From Caballeronia terrestris (GTDB lineage Bacteria > Pseudomonadota > Gammaproteobacteria > Burkholderiales > Burkholderiaceae), in assembly GCF_001544515.1 (NCBI RefSeq), contig NZ_FCOL02000013.1, positions 1 to 64,000 on the forward strand: DNA of 64,000 bases. Direction: 5' to 3'. Positions within the stretch are counted from its first letter, which is position 1, and each line of letters opens with the position of its first letter. Below are positions 45,537-54,697 of the stretch, one piece after another. Made by a program: the position numbers and the translations under genes. The notes beneath the pieces are model-generated. The model was not told the DNA's origin. It did not search any database and saw only the letters and a program-made list of their open reading frames with translations.

Positions 45537-46550
45537 TCACGCAAACGCCTTGTGATACGCGTTCAACGCCGGCGCCCCGCCAAGATGCACGTACAGCACG
45601 TTCGCGCCCGGCTCGAACTCGCCCGCCTTCGCCATGGCGATCAGGCCCGCCATCGATTTCCCCTCGTACACCGGATCGGTCAGCATCGCCTCCAGCCGCG
45701 CGGCGGTGCGGATCGCGTCGATCGTCGCCTCGTCCGGCAAGCCGTAGTCCGGACCGGCAAAGCGCGGATCGATGATCACGTCGGCGTCGTCGATTGGCTT
45801 ATCGATGCCGATCAGCTCCGCCGTCTGCCGCGCGATCTTCGTGACGGCGCGGCGCGTCATCGCTTCGTCGCAGGCCGTGTCGATGCCGATCAGCCGGCGC
45901 GGCCGCTCTTGCGCCTTGAAGCCCGCGACCATGCCGCCCTGCGTCGAACCGGTGCAGGTCGCGGTGATCACGGTATCGAAGAACACGCCCGTCTCGTTTT
46001 CCTGGCGCGCGAGTTCGTCGGCGAAATTGGCGTAGCCGAGGCCGCCGAGCGGATGATCCGACGCGCCCGCCGGAATCGCGTACGGCTTGCCGCCCTCGCG
46101 GCGCACCTGTTCGAGCGCGCGTTCCCACGTCTTTTTCACCTCGGTCGAATAGCCCTCGCCCTCGAGCAGCGTCTCGGCGCCCATCAGCCGCGATAGCAGG
46201 ATATTGCCGACCTTGTCGTAGACGGGATCGTCCCAGTGCGTCCATTCCTCTTGCACGAGCCGGCAGCGCATGCCGAGCACCGCGGCCACTGCCGCGACCT
46301 GCCGCGTGTGATTCGACTGGATGTTGCCAATCGAGACGAGCGTGTCGGCGCCTTGCTTCACGGCATCGGCCGCGAGCCATTCGAGCTTGCGGATCTTGTT
46401 GCCGCCGAACGCGAGCCCCGACGAGACGTCGTCGCGTTTCGCCCACACCGAGACGCCGAGCGCCTTCGACAGCCGTTCGAGCTTGTGGACCGGCGAGGGA
46501 AAGAAGCCGAGCGAGACGCGGCCGAAGCGCTTTTCGAGGTCGAGTGCCAT
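45537..46550 (-). CDS. acdS: 1-aminocyclopropane-1-carboxylate deaminase
   Basis: A 337-residue PLP enzyme that cleaves ACC, the plant ethylene precursor, to 2-oxobutyrate and ammonia. Against the Pseudomonas enzyme numbering (shifted by one) all residues used to separate true ACC deaminases from D-cysteine desulfhydrases are kept: Lys52, Ser79, Tyr269, Tyr295, Glu296 and Leu323. The position after Ser-Asn is His81 where typical AcdS has Gln. Overall it is a divergent AcdS. It lies divergent to an Lrp-type gene, like the known acdS/acdR layout. A D-amino-acid substrate cannot be excluded. Confidence 0.86.
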   Translation of the reverse strand: MALDLEKRFGRVSLGFFPSPVHKLERLSKALGVSVWAKRDDVSSGLAFGGNKIRKLEWLAADAVKQGADTLVSIGNIQSNHTRQVAAVAAVLGMRCRLVQEEWTHWDDPVYDKVGNILLSRLMGAETLLEGEGYSTEVKKTWERALEQVRREGGKPYAIPAGASDHPLGGLGYANFADELARQENETGVFFDTVITATCTGSTQGGMVAGFKAQERPRRLIGIDTACDEAMTRRAVTKIARQTAELIGIDKPIDDADVIIDPRFAGPDYGLPDEATIDAIRTAARLEAMLTDPVYEGKSMAGLIAMAKAGEFEPGANVLYVHLGGAPALNAYHKAFA

Positions 46551-46714
46551 GAGTGAGGTCCTTGGTTCGTGACAAAGAAAGAAACCTCATTCTAGGAATT
46601 AGTGCGCGGAATGTGCTTCGTACAAAAATCGCGTTCAATGTAGTATGTTTTCTTCAATGCTTTAAATCGAACATATGGTTTGTAGCTAGGCTATTAAACA
46701 AAAAAATCTTCACC

Positions 46715-47176
46715 ATGACCGAACTCGATGCCACCGATCGCAAGATCCTCCGCGCCCTTCAGAACGACGGCCGTCTGAGCAACGCCGAACTGGCGAAACT
46801 CGTCGGCCTGAGCGCGGCGGCGTGCTGGAACCGCACGAAGCGTCTCTTCGACCTGCGCGTAATTCAGGGCGTGCACGCGCGTATCGACCCGGCTGCCGTG
46901 CAGCGGCCCGTGCTGGTGCTGGTCGGCGTGGTGCTCGACCGCTCGACGCAGGAAAGCTTTGCGCTCTTCGAAAGTGCCGCGCGCGAGTTGCCGCAAGTGC
47001 TCGAATGCGTGCTGGTCGCGGGCGACGTCGATTATTTCCTCAAGGTGCGCGTGCGCGATCTCAACGCGTTCAACGTGTTCCATAGCGAAAAGATCCTCGG
47101 CCTGCCGAACGTGCGGCAAGTGCGAACCTTCTTCGTCATGAACGAGGTCAAACTCGACGGACAATTGCTTTTCTGA
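46715..47176 (+). CDS. Lrp/AsnC-family regulator, AcdR-like
   Basis: A 153-residue Lrp-type regulator. The wHTH spans residues 19-43 (SNAELAKLVGLSAAACWNRTKR), followed by a RAM domain (VLVGVVLDRSTQESFALF). It is divergent from acdS with a 164-bp A/T-rich gap (46551-46714). AcdR proteins activate acdS in response to ACC in pseudomonads; that role is inferred from position. The ATG at 46715 starts the conserved TELDATDRKIL segment. Confidence 0.85.
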   Translation: MTELDATDRKILRALQNDGRLSNAELAKLVGLSAAACWNRTKRLFDLRVIQGVHARIDPAAVQRPVLVLVGVVLDRSTQESFALFESAARELPQVLECVLVAGDVDYFLKVRVRDLNAFNVFHSEKILGLPNVRQVRTFFVMNEVKLDGQLLF

Positions 47177-47196
47177 CGCTTCTTGCGAACCAAAAC

Positions 47197-47694
47197 ATGC
47201 TGCCTTTCCCCATCCTGCTGGAAGTCGTAATCCGCATGCTGTCGGCGGTAGGGATCGGCTGCATCATCGGGCTCGATCGCGATCTGCACGGCAAGCCCAC
47301 CGGCATGAAGACGCTCGGCCTCGTGTCGCTCGGCGCCTGTCTCGCGACGATGTCCGCGCAGGGTTTTTCGATGCAACCGCTCACCGCCAACGCTGACGTG
47401 TCGCGCGTCGTGCAGGGCATCATGACTGGCATCGGCTTTCTGGGCGCGGGCGTCATCATCCAGAATCCGAGCCTGAACCGGATTCGCGGGCTGACCACGG
47501 CCGCGTCGATCTGGGTGACGGCGGCGGTAGGAATCGTGTGTGGTTTGGGGCTGTGGAGCGTCGCGCTGATCGCGACCATGATTCTGATCCTGCTGCTGAC
47601 GGCCGGGCGGGTCGTCGAGAAGGCGCTGCACCGGCAATGGATGAAGAAGCCGCCCGAAGAACGCGAGGCGCGCGCCATGCCCGACGACGACTGA
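47197..47694 (+). CDS. MgtC/SapB-family membrane protein
   Basis: A 165-residue inner-membrane protein with four or five helices. IGLDRDLHGKPTGMKTLGLVSLGA (helix 1-2 loop, split) and GIGFLGAGVIIQN match the MgtC/SapB domain. Members affect magnesium starvation adaptation and membrane potential or inhibit F-type ATPase; the role here is unknown. It follows the Lrp gene by 20 bp, so it may share its transcript. Confidence 0.88.
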   Translation: MLPFPILLEVVIRMLSAVGIGCIIGLDRDLHGKPTGMKTLGLVSLGACLATMSAQGFSMQPLTANADVSRVVQGIMTGIGFLGAGVIIQNPSLNRIRGLTTAASIWVTAAVGIVCGLGLWSVALIATMILILLLTAGRVVEKALHRQWMKKPPEEREARAMPDDD

Positions 47695-47717
47695 GCGCCG
47701 CCGTCAATAGGAAGTCG

Positions 47718-48758
47718 TCAGAACCGGTAGCCCACGCCCGCGAGAATCACGTCGGTGTCGCGGTTGTAGCGCGTGACGATGCGGTTCCATGTGACGCGCG
47801 TCGTCCAGTGCTCGCCGAACCGGTACGCCGCCGACATCGAGACGATGCCGGCGAAGCGGTCGTCGGTGTCGTTGTCGCCGGTGACGTCGGTGTTCGACCG
47901 CTGGTTCAGCGCGATGTAGACGCCCGCGCCGACGCCGAGCGTAAAGCGATCGCTGAAGAAGGCGCGCGTCGCCCAGAGTTGGGTCGTGAGGCCGTCGCGG
48001 CGCACGAGATCGCTGTTGCCTTCGTGCAGATAGCCGACCGTGACGTCCATGTATTTCATGAGGCCGCGGCGATAGTCGAGCGCGGCGGCAAGCGATGTTT
48101 CCGACCCCGTACTGTTGACGATCGTCTGGCCGAGAAAGGCGGTGACTTCGTTGCCGGTGACGCGGGTCGTGCGGTCGGGCGCCCAGTCGCGCGGGCCGGG
48201 GGTATCGGGGGCGTCGAGCTGATAGGCCACGCCGAGCATCGCCGCCGACGTATTCGGCCCGCGCTGCACCTGCACGCGGTTCAGCTGTAATTGCGCGATC
48301 CATCGGTTCGCCATGTAGTACTGCGCGCGCACGCTGTACACGACGCCCCACCCGTGCAGGTCGGAATAACTGCCGCCGTCAGAATCGGTCGAGGTATCGA
48401 AATAACGATATGGACCGACGCCCGCCGAGAGCACGAAGCGCCGGTTCGCGAGCGGCAGGCGCGCCCAGCCCTGGATCAGATGGCCGTCGCGATGATGGTT
48501 GGTGACGTGGCCTTCGTTGAGCCAGGTGAAACTGGCGGCGAAATATTCACCCAGACCTTCCTCGTAGGACCCCGCCCAGGAATACGTGTGCTCGCCGATA
48601 CCGCGCGATACGCCACCCATCAGCGACAGTTCCTGCGCGTGGAGCGTTCCGGAGGCGGAGATAAGAAGGAAAGCGGCGAGGGCAAAGGGCGTCAAGCGCT
48701 CGAATCGCTGGTCGCCATGACACAGCGGCGTCGGACGGTACCGGGGAGATAAAGGCAT
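47718..48758 (-). CDS. probable outer-membrane beta-barrel protein
   Basis: A 346-residue exported protein. A hydrophobic leader occupies residues 21-45 (LTPFALAAFLLISASG, cleavage near LHAQE). The mature part alternates short aromatic-rich strands (SWAGSYEEGLGEYFAAS, GVVYSVRAQYYMAN, AALDYRRGLMKYMDVTV) and ends in ILAGVGYRF with terminal Phe, the usual outer-membrane insertion signal. No known name. The start ATG at 48758 is preferred over a TTG eight codons upstream. Confidence 0.78.
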   Translation of the reverse strand: MPLSPRYRPTPLCHGDQRFERLTPFALAAFLLISASGTLHAQELSLMGGVSRGIGEHTYSWAGSYEEGLGEYFAASFTWLNEGHVTNHHRDGHLIQGWARLPLANRRFVLSAGVGPYRYFDTSTDSDGGSYSDLHGWGVVYSVRAQYYMANRWIAQLQLNRVQVQRGPNTSAAMLGVAYQLDAPDTPGPRDWAPDRTTRVTGNEVTAFLGQTIVNSTGSETSLAAALDYRRGLMKYMDVTVGYLHEGNSDLVRRDGLTTQLWATRAFFSDRFTLGVGAGVYIALNQRSNTDVTGDNDTDDRFAGIVSMSAAYRFGEHWTTRVTWNRIVTRYNRDTDVILAGVGYRF

Positions 48759-48880
48759 GCGCGTCGTCCGGCTTGGAATCAAGTCAGGATCGTAGCAGCG
48801 TCTTGCTCGAAGCGCCGTCGAGCGTCCTCAAAGCACGAACGGCGACGAGCTCTTTGTTCTCTTCGCCGTTCGTTCAATCC

Positions 48881-49171
48881 TTACCAGCCATGCCGATCAT
48901 GCCAGCGTTCCTCGCGACGCTCTTCATGGCGCCAGTGGCGTTCGCGACGCCATTCGCGACGCTCGCGCCATTCGCGTTCGCGCCAGCCGTCGTAATCGCC
49001 GTAGCCGCCGTACGCCACCGCTACCGGCGGCGGCGCGACATACACCGGCTGCGGCGCCGCGTAATACGCCGGCACGCCGATCCCGACCGCGAGATCCACA
49101 TGCGCCGATGCCGCCGTCGACGCCGCCAGCACCGCCAGTCCCAAAGCCGCCCCGATCATCTTCTTGTTCAT
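48881..49171 (-). CDS. secreted small Arg/Trp/Glu-rich protein
   Basis: A 96-residue protein with a signal peptide (residues 1-23). A Pro/Tyr/Val region (VYVAPPPVAVAYGGYGD) is followed by a C-terminal half made almost only of Arg, Glu, Trp and His (WREREWRERREW and so on). AAGGAG precedes the ATG. Function unknown. Low-complexity, probably unfolded or surface-binding. Confidence 0.7.
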   Translation of the reverse strand: MNKKMIGAALGLAVLAASTAASAHVDLAVGIGVPAYYAAPQPVYVAPPPVAVAYGGYGDYDGWREREWRERREWRRERHWRHEERREERWHDRHGW

Positions 49172-49296
49172 ATCGCTTCTCCTTGCACCGAGTGCAATGT
49201 CAGTGACTACGGAACGCAGTCTAGAGGGCGATATCCGATACAAGTGCTACAGCGAAGCCAGAAAGGTAACGCGTCGTAACGGCCGTCGAGCGGGAC

Positions 49297-49719
49297 TCAG
49301 CGCACGCGCTGACCCTTTTCATCGATGACGACTTCGCCGTCCTCCTTCGCAAACGGCCCCTGCTGCGGCGACGGCAGGATATCGATCACGAGCTCCGACG
49401 GACGGCACAGCCGCACGCCGAGCGGCGTCTCGACGAAAGGACGGTTGATGAGGATCGGATGGGCCAGCATGGCGTCGATGAGCTGATCGTCGGTGAGGGC
49501 GGGGTCGCCGAGGCTCAGTTCGGCGTACGGCGTGCCCTTTTCGCGCAGCGCGTCGCGCACCGACATGCCCGCGCGTGCGAAGAGGTTCGTGAGCGTCGCG
49601 CGGTCCGGCGGCGCGACCAGGTATTCAACGACCCGCGGCTCGATGCCGGCGTTGCGGATCAGCGCAAGCGTGTTGCGCGACGTGCCGCACTGCGGGTTGT
49701 GGTAGATCGTGACGGTCAT
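49297..49719 (-). CDS. arsC: arsenate reductase, glutaredoxin-coupled type
   Basis: A 140-residue enzyme of the ArsC (R773 plasmid) type. The catalytic Cys lies in HNPQCGTSRN near residue 11; the conserved Arg in LINRPFV and later residues fit. It reduces arsenate to arsenite with glutathione and glutaredoxin. A GAGGAAAC site precedes the ATG at 49719. No ars operon genes (arsB, arsR) adjoin it, so it may be a housekeeping member. Confidence 0.88.
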   Translation of the reverse strand: MTVTIYHNPQCGTSRNTLALIRNAGIEPRVVEYLVAPPDRATLTNLFARAGMSVRDALREKGTPYAELSLGDPALTDDQLIDAMLAHPILINRPFVETPLGVRLCRPSELVIDILPSPQQGPFAKEDGEVVIDEKGQRVR

Positions 49720-50181
49720 GATGTTTCCTCGCGGTTTGCGCCGTGTTCGAAGGCGGTCATTCACCATTTTAGTGTCACCCCGGCCGATCTATTCGCGCGC
49801 CCTGAATCGATATCGAATGGCGGAAATGTCATCTGCAAGCCAGACTCGGCGCGCATCGCGACGAGCGGCGCGATTGTGCTGTCAATTCGCGCATCGGCAC
49901 GCTATAACCAAACTGCAGTGCGGCTTTACATACCTTGTCTAGCTTGCGTACCGGACCTCGCGTCCGTAAAAGCCGGCATCTCACCGGCGCACCGCTCTGC
50001 AGTTTTCGCGGTAACAGTCCAACTAGTTCGGCACGCTGGTGTGACCGGCTGATGACCGACGCATTTCCGCCCAGCGCGACTCTGCCCCTTTCTCGCGGCA
50101 CGCGCCTTGCAAGCGGAGAACCGAGCCCGCCGATCGTCAGTGCGGGACCCCTGTGATCAGCGCTTCATGAAAGGAGTCGCT
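49720..50181. promoter_or_regulatory. 462-bp intergenic region with one weak promoter
   Basis: No gene found. A possible plus-strand promoter is CTGTCA (49879-49884) with 18 bp to TATAAC (49903-49908); its match is only moderate. Several short inverted repeats occur around 49970-50000 (GCCGGC and CACCGGC type), none convincing. The AAGGAG of the next gene sits at 50170-50175. Confidence 0.35.
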
Positions 50182-50466
50182 ATGAAAGCCCGTTTGGTAT
50201 TGACGACGCTCGTCGCTTCCCTCGTAGCTGTCGGAGGCCTTGCAACCGCGCAGGAAACGTATCGCACCGCCCAGCCGCCGATGCAGGGCGCGGACACCAC
50301 CGGCCAGCAGATGGCGCAGCCCGGCATGCAGCAGGACGCGAACGCGCCCGCCCAACCCGCCGATAGTTCGTATGGCGGCGCGCCGGCAACCCGCAGCGTG
50401 GCGGGCGGCATGACGTCGAAGCCGTGCGTGCGCGGCACGCAATGCGATATCTTTTTTGGCCAGTGA
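50182..50466 (+). CDS. small secreted hypothetical protein
   Basis: A 94-residue protein with a signal peptide (residues 1-23, cleavage near ATAQET). The mature segment is rich in Gln, Pro, Ala and Met (MQGADTTGQQMAQPGMQQD), with a pair of Cys near the C-terminus (KPCVRGTQCDIFFGQ). Function unknown. AAGGAG lies seven bases before the ATG. Confidence 0.65.
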   Translation: MKARLVLTTLVASLVAVGGLATAQETYRTAQPPMQGADTTGQQMAQPGMQQDANAPAQPADSSYGGAPATRSVAGGMTSKPCVRGTQCDIFFGQ

Positions 50467-50537
50467 CGTGTGCAATGGGGAGAATCCCGTCGAGGCGTTG
50501 TCCTCCGGCGGATTCTCCTCTTCGATCGTAGGAACCC

Positions 50538-50803
50538 ATGACACGCGATGATTTCTCGCCGAACTGGCGAGCGAAGGATTTCAGAAAATCGTGACGGTCA
50601 CGCGCGAGGCGGGCCAGTCACTCGATACCCACACGCATCCGTTCGAGGCGAAGGCGTTGATCGTCGAAGGCGAATTGACGATTCGCGCACGCGAGTCGGA
50701 GCGACGGTTTCAGGTGGGCGATGTCTTTCATCTGGCTTCCAACGAGTCGCACTCGGAAAGCTACGGGCCTTCCGGTGTCGTGTATCTCGTCGGGCGGAAA
50801 TAG
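50538..50803 (+). pseudogene. frameshifted small cupin
   Basis: Two frames make one 88-residue cupin. Frame one starts at ATG 50538 (after TAGGA) as MTRDDFS and then runs to an early stop. After one added base in the stretch TTCTC/GCCGAA (about 50555) the frame continues AELASEGFQKIVTVTREAG and the cupin core HTHPFEAKALIVEGELTIR, GDVFHLASNESHSESYG to 50803. The residual open frame from GTG 50591 lacks only the first 18 residues and could still be translated. Sequence error or a true single-base deletion. Confidence 0.75.
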
Positions 50804-50826
50804 ACGCGTTTCAGCGCCTTTCAAGC

Positions 50827-51275
50827 TCACAACATCGATTTGCCCTGCGCGAGAATCTTGTCGCAGACCTGCTTTGTGACCTGCTCTTTCAGTCCGCCGC
50901 CGCTCAAGTCGACTTTCTGCCCGCTGCTGCTGCTGAGGATGCCTTTGGCGCCGTCCGTGTAGCCGCTGTCCGACGACGACGATCCGCCCAGCTTGCCCAT
51001 CAGCGAATCTTTCACCGACGATGCGCCGCTGCCGCTCAGGTAATTGTTCTTGATGCAGTATTCTATGATGCCGGTGACATTGCCGAGGCTGCCGGAACTG
51101 AGCGACTGGCCCGACAGCGCGAGCTGCCGAGACCGCCTAATCCACCCGCCGCGCCCGTCGCGCCTGTCGCGCCACCGTTGTTTTTCAGGAGATCGCCGAG
51201 TTGGGCATGTGCCGGCGGCAAGCAGGCGATGGTCGCGAAGGCCGCCGCGATGGTGAGGGTTGTTCGCAGTTTCAT
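50827..51275 (-). pseudogene. frameshifted DUF2501-type secreted protein
   Basis: Start ATG at 51275 gives a signal peptide (TLTIAAAFATIACLPPAHAQ) and the QLGDLLKNNGG plus Gly/Ala-rich region of DUF2501 proteins; this frame ends prematurely at about 51063. The rest of the family sequence continues in another frame: LSGQSLSSGSLGNVTGII, EYCIKNNYLSG, KDSLMGKLGG and a C-terminus with CDKILAQGKSML ending at 50827. Adding one base near 51124 (within GCAGCTCGCG on the minus strand) joins them. The function of the family is unknown. Confidence 0.8.
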
Positions 51276-51337
51276 GCTCGTCACCTTTTCGAGGGCAGGT
51301 AGGTTCTTACTATAGTGCTTTTCGGCGACCGCGCTTT

Positions 51338-52528
51338 TCACCGCGCCGCCATCCGCTCCGCGCGCCTCACCCGCAGCCGCTCCAGCATCAGCGCTCCGAT
51401 CACACTCGCCTGCGCGATCAGCACCAGAATCACCACGCATATCTCCACCCGATACCTCTCCAGCAGCGAATCCGGCCGATGCAGAAACCGCGTGTCCGCC
51501 GGAACGAGATTCGGATCGATTTTCCAGCGTTCCATTTCCCGCATGTCGACGGAAACTATTGAGGGCGGCGCCGGCATGATGACTGGCGAACGCGTGCCCG
51601 GATGGCGAAGGATGCGCAACGCCATTTGTCCGGCGAGCGTGCCCTGCTCCGCCCAGCTCGAAATCGATCCGCCGATGATCCCCGCGCCGAGATACGTATC
51701 GAAGAAGCTGTAGATCGGCGAATGCGCTCGCTCCGCGAAAAGCGAGATGAGATCGCGCGGGATGAAAGTCCGGCCGCGTGCGTCGCGGAACACGCTCGAG
51801 TACAGGATGATCGTCTGCGGCGGCAACTGGGCGACGCGCTCCAGCATGTCTTCGATCGGGACGTCGGAGATCCAGATCACCGGGAGGTCCTTGAAGCGGC
51901 TCGACACCACGCTCTCCACTCGCCCGCGCCACGCCTGATCGTACGACGACGTACCCGCGATCACCGCGATACGGTCGGCGTTCGGCTGGAAGCGCCGGGC
52001 CAGATCGAGCGTCCCGGCGACATCGAACGCGATGCGCACGCCCGACACGCGCGCCGACAGCGTGTGCGTGCGGAAATAATCGTCCGGAATGCCGCAGAAG
52101 ACGATCGGGACATCGGGCCAGAGCATGTCCGCGTTGCGCTCGAGGAATTCGAGCGCCGGCTGGCGCAACGCGATGATGATGTCGGGCTTGCGGCTCGCGA
52201 ACTTGCTGTTCAGATACTGCGTGACGACGGCATCCGGCACCGGACTGCTGGATTCGAGCGTGTGAAGCGGCTCGGTGATGAACTCGGTGGACGCATCGGT
52301 GGCGCGCGAGAAGACGTCGCGAATGCCGCGATCCTGCGCGACGGCTGAGGGCAGATAGGGATCGCCGCCCTGCATGATTAGGACGCGCCAGCGCTCGGGC
52401 GGCAAGTGCGTGCTGTACGCCGATGCGCTGAGCGTGAGCGGGATCGCGATGACGAGGGCGCTCGCTAGTCGCGCGATGGAGCAGCGTCGCCTGCGATGCG
52501 AGCGGATTCGAGCGAAGCAGGGTGTCAT
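51338..52528 (-). pseudogene. sensor protein lacking its histidine-kinase part
   Basis: A 396-residue protein. A signal/anchor region (residues 15-40) is followed by a periplasmic ABC-substrate-binding-like domain (MQGGDPYLPSAVAQDRGIRD, VPIVFCGIPDDYFR, LYSSVFRDARGRTFIPRD) and a C-terminal helix (ICVVILVLIAQASVIGALML). Related proteins continue with an HisKA/HATPase kinase after this helix; here the frame stops after RRAERMAAR and unrelated DUF2501 promoter sequence follows within 62 bp. It therefore seems a kinase with a deleted C-terminus. A complete membrane-anchored sensor without kinase is the alternative. Confidence 0.65.
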
Positions 52529-52726
52529 CTTCCGGCCTCTCTGGAGAAACGCGGTCGATCGGGGACGGGCTGAGGTTTGCGCTTCAGCGCGGGGTGTCGC
52601 GTGGTCGCATTGCTCTGATTCTAGTGCGACAGCAATGCTGCAAGGGGGTGGATTGCGATAGTGCTAAATGCGGTACCCAGGCGGCGTGTGTGTGGCGGAA
52701 GGTGAAACAATCGTGGGGTAGACGCC

Positions 52727-52765
52727 AAAGCGATCATGCCGGCGGGACGCCGGCATGATCGCTTT
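52727..52765. terminator. 17-bp stem hairpin after glmS
   Basis: AAAGCGATCATGCCGGC and its exact complement flank a five-base loop. There is no clear T-tract on the minus strand, so termination of glmS is probable but not canonical. The long perfect stem is unusual. Confidence 0.65.
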
Positions 52766-52796
52766 CGTTTGTCGTCTCACGGACGGTGAAAAAACC

Positions 52797-54614
52797 TCAC
52801 TCCACCGTAACCGACTTCGCCAAGTTCCGTGGCTTATCCACATCCGTCCCACGCGCACACGCAGTGTGATAAGCCAGCAACTGAAGCGGCACGACGTGCA
52901 GGATCGGCGAGAGCGGCCCGTAATGCTCCGGCATCCGGATCACGTGGATACCATTCTCGCTGACGATCCGCGTACCCGCATCGGCAAACACATAAAGCTC
53001 GCCGCCACGCGCCCGCACTTCCTGCATGTTCGACTTCAGCTTTTCCAGCAGCGTGTCGTTCGGCGCCACCGTCACCACCGGCATCGCTTCCGTCACCAGC
53101 GCGAGCGGCCCGTGCTTCAACTCACCCGCCGGATAAGCCTCCGCGTGGATATACGAAATTTCCTTGAGCTTCAACGCACCTTCCAGCGCGATCGGATAGT
53201 GCAGTCCGCGTCCGAGGAACAGCGCATTCTCCTTGCGCGCAAAGTCTTCGGCCCACGCGATGATCTGCGGTTCCAGCGCGAGCACGCTGTTCAGCGCCGC
53301 AGGCAAGTGCCGCAACTGCGTGAGATAAGCCGTTTCCTGCTTCGCATCGACAAAACCGCGCATCTTGCCGAGCGTCACGGCAAGCACGAACATCCCGACG
53401 AGCTGCGTCGTGAACGCCTTCGTCGATGCAACGCCGATCTCCGTCCCTGCATGCGTGAGGAACGACAGTTCCGTCTGCCGCACCATCGCGCTCGTCCCGA
53501 CGTTGCACACGGCCAGCGTGTGCTTGTGCCCGAGCGATTGCGCATGTTTCAACGCAGCCAGCGTATCCGCGGTCTCGCCCGATTGCGAGATCACCACGAC
53601 GAGCGCCTTCGGATCCGGCACCGACTCGCGATACCGATACTCGCTCGCGATCTCGACCTGCGTCGGAATCTTCGCGATCGATTCGAGCCAGTACTTCGCC
53701 GTCAGCCCCGAGTAGTAGCTCGTGCCGCACGCGAGAATCAGCAAGTTGTCGATACCGTCGAACGCTTGCTTCGCGTTCTCGCCGAAGATCGATGCATCGA
53801 AATGATCGGCTTGCGGGATCGTGTCGGTGATCGCGCGCGGCTGCTCGAAGATTTCCTTCTGCATGAAGTGGCGATACGGCCCGAGTTCCACCGCGCCGCC
53901 GTAAGCCGCGACCACGCGCACTTCGCGCACGGCGGGCACGCCTTCGCGATCGACGATCTTCACGCCGTCGAGCGTGATCTCCACGACGTCGCCTTCTTCG
54001 AGGAACGCGAAGTGATCGGTGCTGCCGGCAAGCGCGAGCGCGTCCGATGCAAGGAAGTTCTCACCGTTACCCACGCCGACGACGAGCGGCGAACCCTGCC
54101 GCGCGCCCACCACCGTATGCGGCTGGTCCTTGTGCATCACGGCGATCGCATACGCGCCGTGCAGTTGCTTGACGGCCTCGCGCACGCTCTGGAACAGGTC
54201 GCCGCGATACATGCTGTGGATCAAGTGCGCAATGACTTCGGTATCGGTCTGCGAGACGAACTCGTAGCCCTTGTCGCGGAGCATTTCACGCAGCGACTCG
54301 TAGTTCTCGATGATGCCGTTGTGTACGAGCGCCAGCGCATCGCGCGAGAAGATCGGGTGCGCGTTGTCCGTGACGGGCGCGCCGTGCGTTGCCCAGCGCG
54401 TGTGGGCGATGCCCGTCACGCCGTCGAGATGCGAGTCGCGCACCTGGGCGTCGAGATCGGATACGCGCGAAACGCTGCGGGCACGCTTCGGCGCGCCGTT
54501 GCTCATGACGGCGACGCCGCACGAGTCGTAACCGCGATATTCAAGCCGGCGCAGTCCTTCGACCAGCACCGATACGATGTTGCGCTGCGCGACCGCGCCG
54601 ACAATTCCACACAT
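52797..54614 (-). CDS. glmS: glutamine--fructose-6-phosphate aminotransferase
   Basis: A 605-residue enzyme that makes glucosamine-6-phosphate from fructose-6-phosphate and glutamine, first step to UDP-GlcNAc. N-terminal Ntn glutaminase domain starts at Cys2 (MCGIVGAV), followed by [10 protein letters not shown]; two SIS domains come after ([23 protein letters not shown]). The last segment [12 protein letters not shown] is conserved. Start ATG 54614 exposes Cys2. Pairs with glmU next upstream, 83 bp away. Confidence 0.96.
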   Translation of the reverse strand: MCGIVGAVAQRNIVSVLVEGLRRLEYRGYDSCGVAVMSNGAPKRARSVSRVSDLDAQVRDSHLDGVTGIAHTRWATHGAPVTDNAHPIFSRDALALVHNGIIENYESLREMLRDKGYEFVSQTDTEVIAHLIHSMYRGDLFQSVREAVKQLHGAYAIAVMHKDQPHTVVGARQGSPLVVGVGNGENFLASDALALAGSTDHFAFLEEGDVVEITLDGVKIVDREGVPAVREVRVVAAYGGAVELGPYRHFMQKEIFEQPRAITDTIPQADHFDASIFGENAKQAFDGIDNLLILACGTSYYSGLTAKYWLESIAKIPTQVEIASEYRYRESVPDPKALVVVISQSGETADTLAALKHAQSLGHKHTLAVCNVGTSAMVRQTELSFLTHAGTEIGVASTKAFTTQLVGMFVLAVTLGKMRGFVDAKQETAYLTQLRHLPAALNSVLALEPQIIAWAEDFARKENALFLGRGLHYPIALEGALKLKEISYIHAEAYPAGELKHGPLALVTEAMPVVTVAPNDTLLEKLKSNMQEVRARGGELYVFADAGTRIVSENGIHVIRMPEHYGPLSPILHVVPLQLLAYHTACARGTDVDKPRNLAKSVTVE

Positions 54615-54697
54615 GGTTTCTCGTCCTTCTCTAAGTTTGTTTGCAACGCACGCTGTGGGTGCCGCTGCTGCTGCGATCAATCGATATTCGTGAAGGC

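Noticed and set aside
49720-50181. tRNA or small RNA gene in the 462-bp gap
   Set aside because: I looked for a cloverleaf and for a promoter plus terminator pair; neither was found, only short unconvincing inverted repeats.
52797-54614. glmS ribozyme upstream of glmS
   Set aside because: The 83-bp gap to glmU contains no such structure, and these ribozymes are typical of Gram-positive bacteria.
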